Source: a virus. From it: a stretch of DNA of 20,134 nucleotides. Location of the stretch: positions 1 through 20,134 of IMG/VR virus record IMGVR_UViG_3300037247_000786, one strand, 5' to 3'. The position numbers and the translations under genes are program-made. Each line of letters begins with the position of its first letter. The stretch's first letter is position 1. This document shows positions 6,317-13,242 of this stretch, piece after piece. Below the pieces are notes generated by a model that did not search any database, was not told the origin of the DNA, and saw only the letters and a list, made by a program, of their open reading frames with translations.

Positions 6317-6669
6317 CAGACAAACCTCTTGCGAATGTCGGGCCAATCGGTGAAGCGCACGGCACGGTCATCTATATAGGCTAAGGCGGGCAGCTTCTCA
6401 TGGGTAACCTTCCAGATGACAGGGGCACCATATCGCTCTAGCCAGTCGCGGATTAGTTGGGTCTGGCTTGGGTCGGCGCAGCGCGTCGTATGCACCACGA
6501 GGACATAGCCCGCCTCTCGTAACGCCCAGAGCGCCGCTATTGCCCCTGGTATCGGAGGGTCATACAGGGTGCCATCGTGCCACCCCCTGCTATAGGTGTG
6601 GAGCACCCCGTCAAAGTCTATGCAGAGCGTGCGCTGAGCCAAAGGTATATCGGAGGCTGGGGTGGTCAT
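6316..6669 (-). CDS. HAD-superfamily phosphatase
   Basis: The 117-residue protein carries the three HAD landmarks. Motif I is C-I-D-F-D-G-V-L at about residues 16-23, with the nucleophile Asp and the acid/base Asp two residues on. Motif II is V-V-H-T-T-R near 58-63. Motif III/IV is K-L-P-A-L-A-Y-I-D-D-R-A-V near 92-104, with Lys and paired Asp that hold Mg. The length fits a minimal HAD with no cap domain, which usually acts on large or exposed phosphate esters such as nucleic-acid ends or nucleotides. GGAGG lies 9 nt before ATG 6669, which overlaps the previous stop as ATGA. Its neighbour in the nucleotide-modification family suggests a nucleotide substrate, but that is inference. Confidence 0.85.
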   Translation of the reverse strand: MTTPASDIPLAQRTLCIDFDGVLHTYSRGWHDGTLYDPPIPGAIAALWALREAGYVLVVHTTRCADPSQTQLIRDWLERYGAPVIWKVTHEKLPALAYIDDRAVRFTDWPDIRKRFV

Positions 6670-6986
6670 CCCTTAATTCCTCCCAGCCCGACACCAGTCG
6701 CACCGTCGCTACCCATGCCTTGGCGGGCGCGGGCCGCTGGGGTAATGCCTAGCTCCTGCTCCAGGCGGAGCGCGTCTGCGTAGAGCTTGTGGTACTCGTC
6801 TAAGCGGGCCGCCTTGGCCGTGTAGGTAGGGGGCCGCTTCGTCATGTCCTTGTGCATGTCAGTGGTGAGCTTATAGCACCAGGCCAACCTGCGCACAGCC
6901 TGGTCATCGCGGCCCCCGTCCAGGTGGGGGTTGGCCTCCATGATGGCCTTATGCAGGCCGTCCACTGAGGTAGGTTTACCAGGCAC
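6666..6986 (-). CDS. Small helical protein with P27-type terminase small subunit-like C-terminus
   Basis: The 106-residue protein starts at GTG 6986 right after the endolysin stop, with GGAG about 11 nt upstream. Its second half is helical and ends L-E-Q-E-L-G-I-T-P-A-A-R-A-R, a sequence very like the C-terminus of P27-family terminase small subunits (L-G-L-T-P-x-x-R-x-R). The first half (GRDDQAVRRLAWCYKLTTD) could be an HTH or helical bundle. The usual P27 protein is longer, and no large terminase lies nearby, so it may be a relic, a shortened packaging protein or an unrelated protein with a convergent tail. Confidence in the coding call is high; in the function, low. Confidence 0.6.
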   Translation of the reverse strand: MPGKPTSVDGLHKAIMEANPHLDGGRDDQAVRRLAWCYKLTTDMHKDMTKRPPTYTAKAARLDEYHKLYADALRLEQELGITPAARARQGMGSDGATGVGLGGIKG

Positions 6987-6987
6987 G

Positions 6988-8043
6988 CTAGAGGTGCTCC
7001 GATACTAGGGCGCGGAACACGGCCCTGGCGGTACGCCAGAGGTTCGCTTCTGGCACTACGATGGCCAGCCGGTCATCCTTCACCTTGACTGCATCCTGCA
7101 AGGTAGCCACTACGCCCTCCAGGATGCCAATGCGCTCCCCCTGCTCCGATACCTTGCGGTTGAGGCCCAAGATGGTGCGGTCACGGTCAGCCACTGTGGC
7201 CTGTGCGGTACCCAGACTCACCTTGCAGACGGCCAGGGCTGCCTCCACCTCTGAACAGTCGGCGGGAGGGAGGGGAGGAGCCGGAGCTACTACTGGCTTT
7301 GGCACTGAGGCCAGGCTGGCCCAGCCCTGCGTGGAGACTACGCCCCGCCGCCAGATAGTGACCAGAGTAGCCTTGTCAGTGTTGGCCTGCTGAGCGGCCT
7401 GCTGGAGGTCAGAGCCGGAGGCGTTGCCCTGGAGCATGGGGGTATAGGCTCCACGGAAACCGAGGGGGCCGTTCAGGTCTAGCTTTGCTTGGTGGATGCT
7501 GGAGGCCGCACCTGCCCAGACGCCCTGCCCCGCGAATGTCACCCAGTAGCACATGGGGGCGGCGGCGGTGGCGTGCCTCAGCCACCGTGTGGTGCCACTC
7601 CGTGCCCAGTGCTGGCTGCGCGGGTCATAGATGACGCCCAGGTACGCCTTGGGGCGGGCACCCCGCAGCTTGGCCATGAAGGTGTCTGCCAGGTAGGTGC
7701 AGTCGGCGTTGCAAAAGCCCGCGTAGGGCTCTACGTCCAGGTAGAGGCCCTTGACCCCTGGCACGTCCAGGCACGCCTTAGCCAGGCGCAGTTGGGCAGC
7801 AACATTGCGGCCCTTGGGAACACCCCAGAGGTAGACCCCAATGCCCTGCGCCTTGTACGTAGCTACGAGCTTGGCGATGGATGCGGGGCCGGAGACGGCG
7901 GCGGCGTGGCGGTCAAACTTGGCCATCCAGTAGACCTCATCCCACGCCTTGATTATCACGTCGCGGATGGGCAGCTTGCTATCGTCGCCCTGCGCGCCAG
8001 GGTAGTCTACCCCGAACTGCCAGATGACGGGGGCTACCTTCAT
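6988..8043 (-). CDS. Endolysin-like glycoside hydrolase with C-terminal coiled coil
   Basis: The 351-residue protein has an N-terminal domain of about 245 residues that reads like a TIM-barrel glycosidase: a strand G-I-G-V-Y-L-W-G-V-P near 67-76, then G-L-Y-L-D-V-E-P-Y near 99-107, whose D-x-E resembles the catalytic end-of-strand acids of GH25 lysozymes. A strand Y-L-G-V-I-Y-D-P follows. After a Pro-rich linker near 250-262, residues about 263-328 form heptad-like helices (TILGLNRKVSEQGERIGILE) and a short amphipathic C-terminus. The protein probably cuts peptidoglycan at host lysis. Support for lysis comes from the overlapping holin-like gene upstream (ATGA). A tail-associated wall hydrolase is the alternative. 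No cell-wall-binding domain of known type is visible. Confidence 0.7.
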   Translation of the reverse strand: MKVAPVIWQFGVDYPGAQGDDSKLPIRDVIIKAWDEVYWMAKFDRHAAAVSGPASIAKLVATYKAQGIGVYLWGVPKGRNVAAQLRLAKACLDVPGVKGLYLDVEPYAGFCNADCTYLADTFMAKLRGARPKAYLGVIYDPRSQHWARSGTTRWLRHATAAAPMCYWVTFAGQGVWAGAASSIHQAKLDLNGPLGFRGAYTPMLQGNASGSDLQQAAQQANTDKATLVTIWRRGVVSTQGWASLASVPKPVVAPAPPLPPADCSEVEAALAVCKVSLGTAQATVADRDRTILGLNRKVSEQGERIGILEGVVATLQDAVKVKDDRLAIVVPEANLWRTARAVFRALVSEHL

Positions 8044-8417
8044 CGGGGTGCACCGTCCCCAGCAGCGGTGCCTATCAAGGTAGGGTCACCACTTGCGCCC
8101 TCGGTGGCCCCACCATCCCAGAGGGCACCGGTCAGGGCCTCGTTAAGGCGCTCCCCGCGTACCCCGCCAGTCACCACGCGGTAGACCACGGACGCCTCCA
8201 TAAAGGCCAGGCCAGTGGCCCCCAGTAGGGCCTCTGGGTTACTGAGGCTCACCGTGCCTAGCTCCCCTGAGACGGCCAGGCCTACCGTGGCCACGGCCAG
8301 GGAGACGGCCCCCAGCAGGGCCATGGTCACCTCCGAGGGCCAGCGCCGGTTCTTCAGGAAGCTCACCACAGGCGGGATGGCCCAGGCTACCGCTGCTACG
8401 AACGCCAGTTCATTCAT
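8040..8417 (-). CDS. Putative holin (three-segment membrane protein)
   Basis: The 125-residue protein has hydrophobic segments near residues 4-20, 31-50 and 63-82, separated by a basic loop (KNRRW) and a short polar loop, followed by a soluble Gly/Ala-rich tail. That topology and size suit a class I-like holin, which makes lesions in the inner membrane so that endolysin can reach the wall. It sits directly before the endolysin-like gene with an ATGA overlap. ATG 8417 has AGAGGA 8 nt before it and overlaps the end of the previous gene by 8 nt. No sequence family is recognised, so the call rests on topology and position. Confidence 0.65.
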   Translation of the reverse strand: MNELAFVAAVAWAIPPVVSFLKNRRWPSEVTMALLGAVSLAVATVGLAVSGELGTVSLSNPEALLGATGLAFMEASVVYRVVTGGVRGERLNEALTGALWDGGATEGASGDPTLIGTAAGDGAPR

Positions 8418-8649
8418 TTTCTGCGTCCTCTCGTGCTACTAACCAGAACAACATGTGGATAATTCGGCGCATATCAGCCGCCGTCCAGCTTTCCTTCTGG
8501 AAAAGCTGCCGTATGATTCTACGGGCGTTACTCAGCTCAACTTCGCGGGCAGAAATGACACGCTCCTTAGTCGCCACAACTTCCATTGACCCATCTGGCA
8601 ATTTACGGAAAGTTTCGTCTATTTCCGTACGGCTCTTGAAGGTAGCCAT
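8410..8649 (-). CDS. Small hypothetical protein between tail and lysis genes
   Basis: The 79-residue protein begins MATFKSRTEIDETFRKLPDG and has a mixed N-terminal part (a possible short beta hairpin around P-D-G-S-M-E-V-V-A) followed by helices (RRIIRQLFQKESWTAADMRR) and an acidic end. ATG 8649 follows the previous stop with no gap, and AGGAG lies inside the end of that gene. Base composition is visibly more AT-rich than most of the window. No function is recognised; its place suggests a tail-tip or lysis accessory role. Confidence 0.6.
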   Translation of the reverse strand: MATFKSRTEIDETFRKLPDGSMEVVATKERVISAREVELSNARRIIRQLFQKESWTAADMRRIIHMLFWLVAREDAENE

Positions 8650-9366
8650 CTAGGCTGATCTCCTGAGACGGGGAACGGCGGGGAAGATATTGATCGAGCC
8701 AAGGTTGGTGACGGCGGGGAAGGGGTCGGGCAGACCGCCGCTCTCCGCTGTGGCCTGCCCCGTTGCGTACGGGATTAGCCCCTCCGCTACTACCTGTTGG
8801 TCGGCGGCCTGGCCCGTCAACGGTACGCCGACGGTCAGGGGGTCAACGCTCGTTATGCTATCTATGTCACCGGCCAACGCTGAATTGGAAACTATTGCCG
8901 TATAGTACCATCCACGTTCAAGCGTCAGCGAAATTATAATCTCCTTCAATCCGGTAAACCCTGTCACGGTTCCTGCGTCCAGAAGCAAGTCCCCTGGCTC
9001 ACCGTCCTTGCGGTTGTAGACGCCAAGGCGCGCGAAAACCGGCCCTATGCCAATAGAGGCTCTGAGGCCAATCCTATCAAATGTTGACCGCTCGGCCACG
9101 TAGAAGGGCGTCGCCAGCAAGATGTCATTAGCAAGTGTAAAGCCGTCACGGACAGCAATTACGTCCAGAAGCTCGCTCCATCCAGGGAGGCCCCAGGACG
9201 CCCCGCCGAAAGCGATACGGCTAGGATAGATTCGCTCAAATGATACGTGGCCAGCAGGAGCGACAGTTTCGATAATCTGCACCGTAGTCTCTTGGGTGAC
9301 AACAATATCGCCCGCGCCCACGCTAACGACTTGCTTAACCTCAATGACTTCTACCGTAGTGTCCAT
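8650..9366 (-). CDS. Tail fibre/tip accessory protein with jelly-roll-like domain
   Basis: The 238-residue protein has a Val/Glu/Thr-rich opening of about 40 residues (VEVIEVKQVVSVGAGDIVV...) that looks like an extended beta or fibrous stem. A globular part follows with the series Y-V-A-E-R-S-T-F-D-R-I-G, A-R-L-G-V-Y-N-R, G-E-P-G-D-L-L-L-D-A-G and L-E-R-G-W-Y-Y-T-A-I-V. This series recurs in phage structural proteins that I read as sugar-binding-like jelly rolls. It is probably exposed on the virion tip and may touch the host surface. ATG 9366 overlaps the previous stop by one base (TAATG). Composition is somewhat AT-richer than the flanks. Confidence 0.65.
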   Translation of the reverse strand: MDTTVEVIEVKQVVSVGAGDIVVTQETTVQIIETVAPAGHVSFERIYPSRIAFGGASWGLPGWSELLDVIAVRDGFTLANDILLATPFYVAERSTFDRIGLRASIGIGPVFARLGVYNRKDGEPGDLLLDAGTVTGFTGLKEIIISLTLERGWYYTAIVSNSALAGDIDSITSVDPLTVGVPLTGQAADQQVVAEGLIPYATGQATAESGGLPDPFPAVTNLGSINIFPAVPRLRRSA

Positions 9367-9722
9367 TAGCGGGTAACCTCTGGGGATATAAAGGCGTCGC
9401 CTTCCAGCAGGCGGGTTACCTTGCCTGCTGCGTCGGTCAGTTCCAAATCCCAGACGCCATTCTTGACGGGTTTCAAGGCGCGAGTATCGTCTGAGACTAC
9501 CAGCAGTTGGATAGTACCCGCTGCGCCGCCGAGGACAATCCTACTGTTGGCCGTGGTCATGTCCAGAAGTAGAGCACCGTCAATCTTAGTACGGATTTGC
9601 GCCGCCGCCGTAAAGCCGGTCAGGTTGATAGCGACCCCCGCCGAGTCCTTCCAGGTGAACGTGCGATCAAGGGTCGCACCCTGGTAGACGCGCAGCTTGT
9701 AGATGCCAGGTTGGTCAGCCAT
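9366..9722 (-). CDS. Phage tail/baseplate-associated beta-sandwich protein
   Basis: The 118-residue protein begins with I-Y-K-L-R-V-Y-Q-G-A-T-L-D-R-T-F-T-W-K-D, followed by V-A-I-N-L-T-G-F-T-A-A-A-Q-I-R. This opening is common in small phage proteins beside tail fibre genes: a beta sandwich in which a Q-G-x-T...W-K-D strand precedes a L-T-G-x-T-A turn. The rest alternates strands and ends with a short R-L-L-E-G-D-A-F-I-S-P strand. A role as a fibre-attachment or baseplate piece is likely from context. AGGA sits 8 nt before ATG 9722. The 39 nt before it hold no other feature I can see. Confidence 0.6.
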   Translation of the reverse strand: MADQPGIYKLRVYQGATLDRTFTWKDSAGVAINLTGFTAAAQIRTKIDGALLLDMTTANSRIVLGGAAGTIQLLVVSDDTRALKPVKNGVWDLELTDAAGKVTRLLEGDAFISPEVTR

Positions 9723-9761
9723 TGTTGCTATCCTACCCCTGTACCTAGGAACACGTCAAGG

Positions 9762-10226
9762 TCACTGTTCAGCGGGGAAACTACATGCTACAGAGAAACG
9801 GTCGTTATTGCCTGCACGAGGGTTTACAACGCCGTTGCCGTCGATATTCAGTTGGGCGATAACTGCTGCCGAGGCTGAGCGTGACCAGGCGCCAAACTTC
9901 TTACCTAGCGCAGGACGGTAGCCAGCAGGAAGCGTAAACGCCGCCGTGTTTATTGTCCCTGCGGTGATAACGCCCTTCAGGAATACCGTGCCTTCACCGT
10001 CCTTGCGGAAAGCAGCAGTCTCATTGGTACCGCCTTTGTTGACCCAACTGTTCTCGAAGGCTGGCTCGCCTGAGTCCCCTACCTCATGCCAGTCATCTAT
10101 GAGGCCATCGTGGCTGACGTGAGTGCCCCGCAGGCCAGTAGCCGTGCGACGCGGGGCGCGCTTGTCCAGGCTATCCGCGACAACGGCGATAGGGTTGAGC
10201 CGGAAGCCTCCCCTACGTTCAGTCAT
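9762..10226 (-). CDS. Tail fibre tip-like protein
   Basis: The 154-residue protein carries, from about residue 60 to 150, a pattern found at the tips of tail fibres: F-E-N-S-W-V-N, A-A-F-R-K-D-G-E-G-T-V-F-L-K-G-V, I-N-T-A-A-F-T-L-P-A-G-Y-R-P-A and a final beta strand set with I-D-G-N-G-V-V-N-P. This suggests a trimerising beta-structured tip, exposed at the end of the tail. The first 55 residues are basic and may attach to the tail. ATG 10226 overlaps the previous stop as ATGA. No intramolecular chaperone or endosialidase-type domain is visible. Confidence 0.65.
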   Translation of the reverse strand: MTERRGGFRLNPIAVVADSLDKRAPRRTATGLRGTHVSHDGLIDDWHEVGDSGEPAFENSWVNKGGTNETAAFRKDGEGTVFLKGVITAGTINTAAFTLPAGYRPALGKKFGAWSRSASAAVIAQLNIDGNGVVNPRAGNNDRFSVACSFPAEQ

Positions 10227-10735
10227 AGTTCACCGGCCAGCAGGCGGGAGTGCTGAAGCTCCCACCAATCTGTCTGCGCGGCGTATACTGCCCGCTCCTG
10301 CTCCAGGCTGCCCAGAGCCCGCGCAGCAAGGCGAGTAGCCACAGACGCCTCATAGGCCACGTTCCCCGTGATAGGGGCTCCTATGAGCTTCTGGTGGCGT
10401 GTGGCAGCCTTATAGGCGGGGGTGTTCGGGCGTGCTGTCGCCAGTACAGTGGGAGGGTCGCTGGGTAGTAAGTCGCGGAGTTGCTGGAGGCAGATGCCCC
10501 GAAACTCCACCAGTACCTCCGGCCCCGCTAGGGCCTGGGCCACGCTGCACGCGGCAAAGGTAACGTCAAGGCCCGCGGCGCGCACCCTCTGCCATGCCTT
10601 ACGGGAGGCTGACTGCTTATCCTCTACGTCTAGGCCGTCAGGAAACATGCGTCCAAACTCGGATGCCTGGAGGCAAGAGTCAGGGCTGAATCCTGATACA
10701 TTCTCCAGACTCTTCTGAGTCATCTTGTCGGCCAT
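10223..10735 (-). CDS. Hypothetical tail-region protein
   Basis: The 170-residue protein is mostly helical by composition, rich in Ala and Arg, with scattered Cys (residues near 20, 62, 83). It begins MADKMTQKSLENVSGFSPDS and ends with a charged helix containing W-W-E-L-Q-H-S-R-L-L-A-G-E-L. No family is recognised. ATG 10735 shares one base with the stop of the large tail protein (TAATG), and its stop overlaps the next gene, so it belongs to the same translation chain as the tail tip. A baseplate or fibre-assembly partner role is possible. Confidence 0.6.
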   Translation of the reverse strand: MADKMTQKSLENVSGFSPDSCLQASEFGRMFPDGLDVEDKQSASRKAWQRVRAAGLDVTFAACSVAQALAGPEVLVEFRGICLQQLRDLLPSDPPTVLATARPNTPAYKAATRHQKLIGAPITGNVAYEASVATRLAARALGSLEQERAVYAAQTDWWELQHSRLLAGEL

Positions 10736-13242
10736 TATGTTGCTTCTTCCAGGAGCATAGTCAGGCGGGCCATCCCATTGATTTCATGGTCTAACTGCCA
10801 CCCCTCCAAGTAGTACAGTTCGTCAGCCATGCTAGCCCCTGGCCCCGTCACTTGGCGGTAGCGCACGGGGAGTCCAGGCTGGCGGCCTATGACCTCCAGT
10901 AGCAGGGGCACGTCTGACGCCTTTAGTTCCAGGCGCACCTTACTGAGGCCGTTGCCGTAGCGGTCAGCCCAGTCGGCCAGATCGGTCATTAACTGTGTCC
11001 GGTAGCCCTGCGCGGGCATTTCTAGCTCCAGGAGGCGGGGCTGGTCATCGTCAGTACCTGCGTGAACCTTGTCAACGAACGTACGCTCTGTGGTGCTCCG
11101 GTTCTGCGCCCGCCCGCGTACCTTGAACTTGGATACGGTCATTCCAGCGCCCCCTGCCCTAGCGATGGCTAAGCCCGCCCGCCCATAGTTCTCTACATAC
11201 GGACTCGGAACACTCTTGCCACTAAGGGGCCGAGTATCATCCGTCACGGCCCCAGCAGTAAGGGCTAGGACGGCTACAGCGCGGCGCAAAATCAAGCCCT
11301 CCTCCCCCTCTTCCGCTAGGTACTGGGCACGCAGGCGCACGCGCGCATCATTGCCATAGGCGCGAGGGACGGGCTCAAAGGCCCATAGAGTACGGCGCTC
11401 TACGGTCAGTAGGGACACGTCGCCAAAGCTAGCCACGCGGATACGGTTGTAGAAGTTGGCGGCGGGCTCGCTGTACTGGGGGTCAGAGACGTAGAATCCG
11501 TCCTCTATCTCCGTGTCAGTAAGCCGCAGCTTGGCCACGGCGGTTGGTGATCGTTGGTCAAAGTCCTCAAAAACCAAGGCTCCCAGCCCATCTTCAAGCC
11601 ACCAGCCACCGGCTGACTTCACGGCCTCCTCCAGAGTAGCTAAGGCACTCCGCTCAAAGGCGTCCAGGTACTCTATATCCTCATCGAAGTTGCTTGCGTC
11701 AGGGGGGTTGAATGACCGTTCGATACGGTTCTTACTGGGGTACATGCTGAGGCCGTCGATAATGAAGTCTAGGAAGCCATCGGCGGTGGCTGTAATGCTA
11801 CCGTCAAACGTCCAGCGGATGCTCCGGCTGGTGGAGCCACTGTTAAACTGTACGTCCTTCAGCACGGCGTACTGCCAGTCATCTAGGGTCAGGGTTATCA
11901 GGACGGAGGCCACCACGCCTATGTTATCAAACGCCTCTACCAGTACCTTCTCCCCCACCATGTCAGTGTCATTTGTGGCTAGGAACTGGCGTATATCGTA
12001 CGCATCAGTGTCGTTAGTGCGGCTGGTCATGTCCAGATCACCGGCCAGGCGGTCAGTAACGGTAACGCCAGCGCGGAAGGCGAATACAGCGTCTCCCTCC
12101 AGGGCTCCGTAGGTCTCAGGGTCAGGGCCGCCCAGCTTGGCAGTATCGGTTACCCCGCCGATAACGAACGGGCTGTTCAGAATGATGTTGTCACCAGCCA
12201 CGCGGAAAGCACCATCATCTATGAGTTCCCCTGGTGTCATAATGTCCAGGAGCCGCTGTATAACAACCTTGGAGGGCTTACGAGTAAATGGCCCCGCGCT
12301 GATTTTGATGCCCGCAAGGGTCTCCAAGTGCCCTGTAACCTGCATTTCCATTAGGGGCTCCCCACTACGGGATACCCTGAAGTTCCGTATGCTACCGGTC
12401 AGTAGGGCAGTCTGGGGATTGGCTGCGCGGCTACTCGTGGACTCATGTGCGGTACCGCTCCAGGTAGCACCTGGCTGATCGCCGTCCACATAGGGCTGGC
12501 TAGTATCCGTACCCTGGTAGAAAAATGCGGCGTCAATGAATACTGTTTCGCCGACAACAAAACTACTTCCGTCCTCAATGATACCCAGGAAGGCAGTTAC
12601 GGCAGTGCCAGGGGCTACAGCTATGACCAATAATTCAGCCCAAGGGCCGTCCTGACGGAGCGTAACAACTGTCCCAGAATCGCTCGATATAACGCTGCCG
12701 CCGCTATTGTGCCAAAGGATGACAGGGTGCCAGTCTGAGGAGCCACCGATAGCGAGCATCCAAACACGCCAAACGTAAGATAAGCTCGCCGTAACAGGTA
12801 TACGGCTAGCGTCTCGATTCTGCACGCTTATGGCTTGTGCTCCTGCCGCCGCCCCAACTGACGACCCACAGGCCGCTCCATATTTAGCCTGAGTTGTAAC
12901 ACGAGTCAATACACCCAGGTCATCCGCCCACCCCACGGCATCGTTCTCTAGCGATGGATTCTCTATCAGATTAGAAGCCGCCGGTGTAGTGACCGTAGCC
13001 TTTAGCTGCACCTTAACGCCCCGCTTCAAGTCGGGGGAGTAGGGGCTACTCGCGTTCTTGGGGCTGAACCGCCTGTCTTCGTTATCCATAAGGAGGGCAC
13101 CTGCACGGGCGGGGAAAGCGTCCAGAGCAGAATCCCGCCACAGAGTAACGCCCTTTAAGCCCTTCAGGAAGGTGCTCCAGTCGGTCTCAAACGTGCCGTC
13201 ACCATTAAGGTCAGCCTTTAGCTCATAGAGCGGGTTGGTCAT
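10735..13242 (-). CDS. Tail tip/hub protein with inserted carbohydrate-binding-like domain
   Basis: The 835-residue protein opens with E-L-K-A-D-L-N-G-D-G-T-F-E-T-D-W, an acidic loop typical of this group of phage tail proteins. A segment on A-L-L-M-D-N-E-D-R-R-F-S-P follows. Residues about 90-272 form a CBM4/9-like beta jelly roll that begins N-L-I-E-N-P-S-L-E-N and ends Y-V-D-G-D-Q-P-G-A-T-W-S-G-T-A-H-E-S-T-S-S-R. The host fold resumes with L-L-T-G-S-I-R and continues through a hub-like C-terminal part. Such proteins form the distal end of the tail, and the inserted domain may bind host sugars. The start overlaps the tape measure stop as ATGA, the usual order tape measure then tail tip. The inserted part is lower in GC than the ends of the gene. 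Confidence 0.75.
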   Translation of the reverse strand: MTNPLYELKADLNGDGTFETDWSTFLKGLKGVTLWRDSALDAFPARAGALLMDNEDRRFSPKNASSPYSPDLKRGVKVQLKATVTTPAASNLIENPSLENDAVGWADDLGVLTRVTTQAKYGAACGSSVGAAAGAQAISVQNRDASRIPVTASLSYVWRVWMLAIGGSSDWHPVILWHNSGGSVISSDSGTVVTLRQDGPWAELLVIAVAPGTAVTAFLGIIEDGSSFVVGETVFIDAAFFYQGTDTSQPYVDGDQPGATWSGTAHESTSSRAANPQTALLTGSIRNFRVSRSGEPLMEMQVTGHLETLAGIKISAGPFTRKPSKVVIQRLLDIMTPGELIDDGAFRVAGDNIILNSPFVIGGVTDTAKLGGPDPETYGALEGDAVFAFRAGVTVTDRLAGDLDMTSRTNDTDAYDIRQFLATNDTDMVGEKVLVEAFDNIGVVASVLITLTLDDWQYAVLKDVQFNSGSTSRSIRWTFDGSITATADGFLDFIIDGLSMYPSKNRIERSFNPPDASNFDEDIEYLDAFERSALATLEEAVKSAGGWWLEDGLGALVFEDFDQRSPTAVAKLRLTDTEIEDGFYVSDPQYSEPAANFYNRIRVASFGDVSLLTVERRTLWAFEPVPRAYGNDARVRLRAQYLAEEGEEGLILRRAVAVLALTAGAVTDDTRPLSGKSVPSPYVENYGRAGLAIARAGGAGMTVSKFKVRGRAQNRSTTERTFVDKVHAGTDDDQPRLLELEMPAQGYRTQLMTDLADWADRYGNGLSKVRLELKASDVPLLLEVIGRQPGLPVRYRQVTGPGASMADELYYLEGWQLDHEINGMARLTMLLEEAT

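Noticed and set aside
11513-12112. 199-codon open frame on the plus strand
   Set aside because: It is antisense to the tail tip gene, Ser/Arg-rich, and has no neighbours on that strand.
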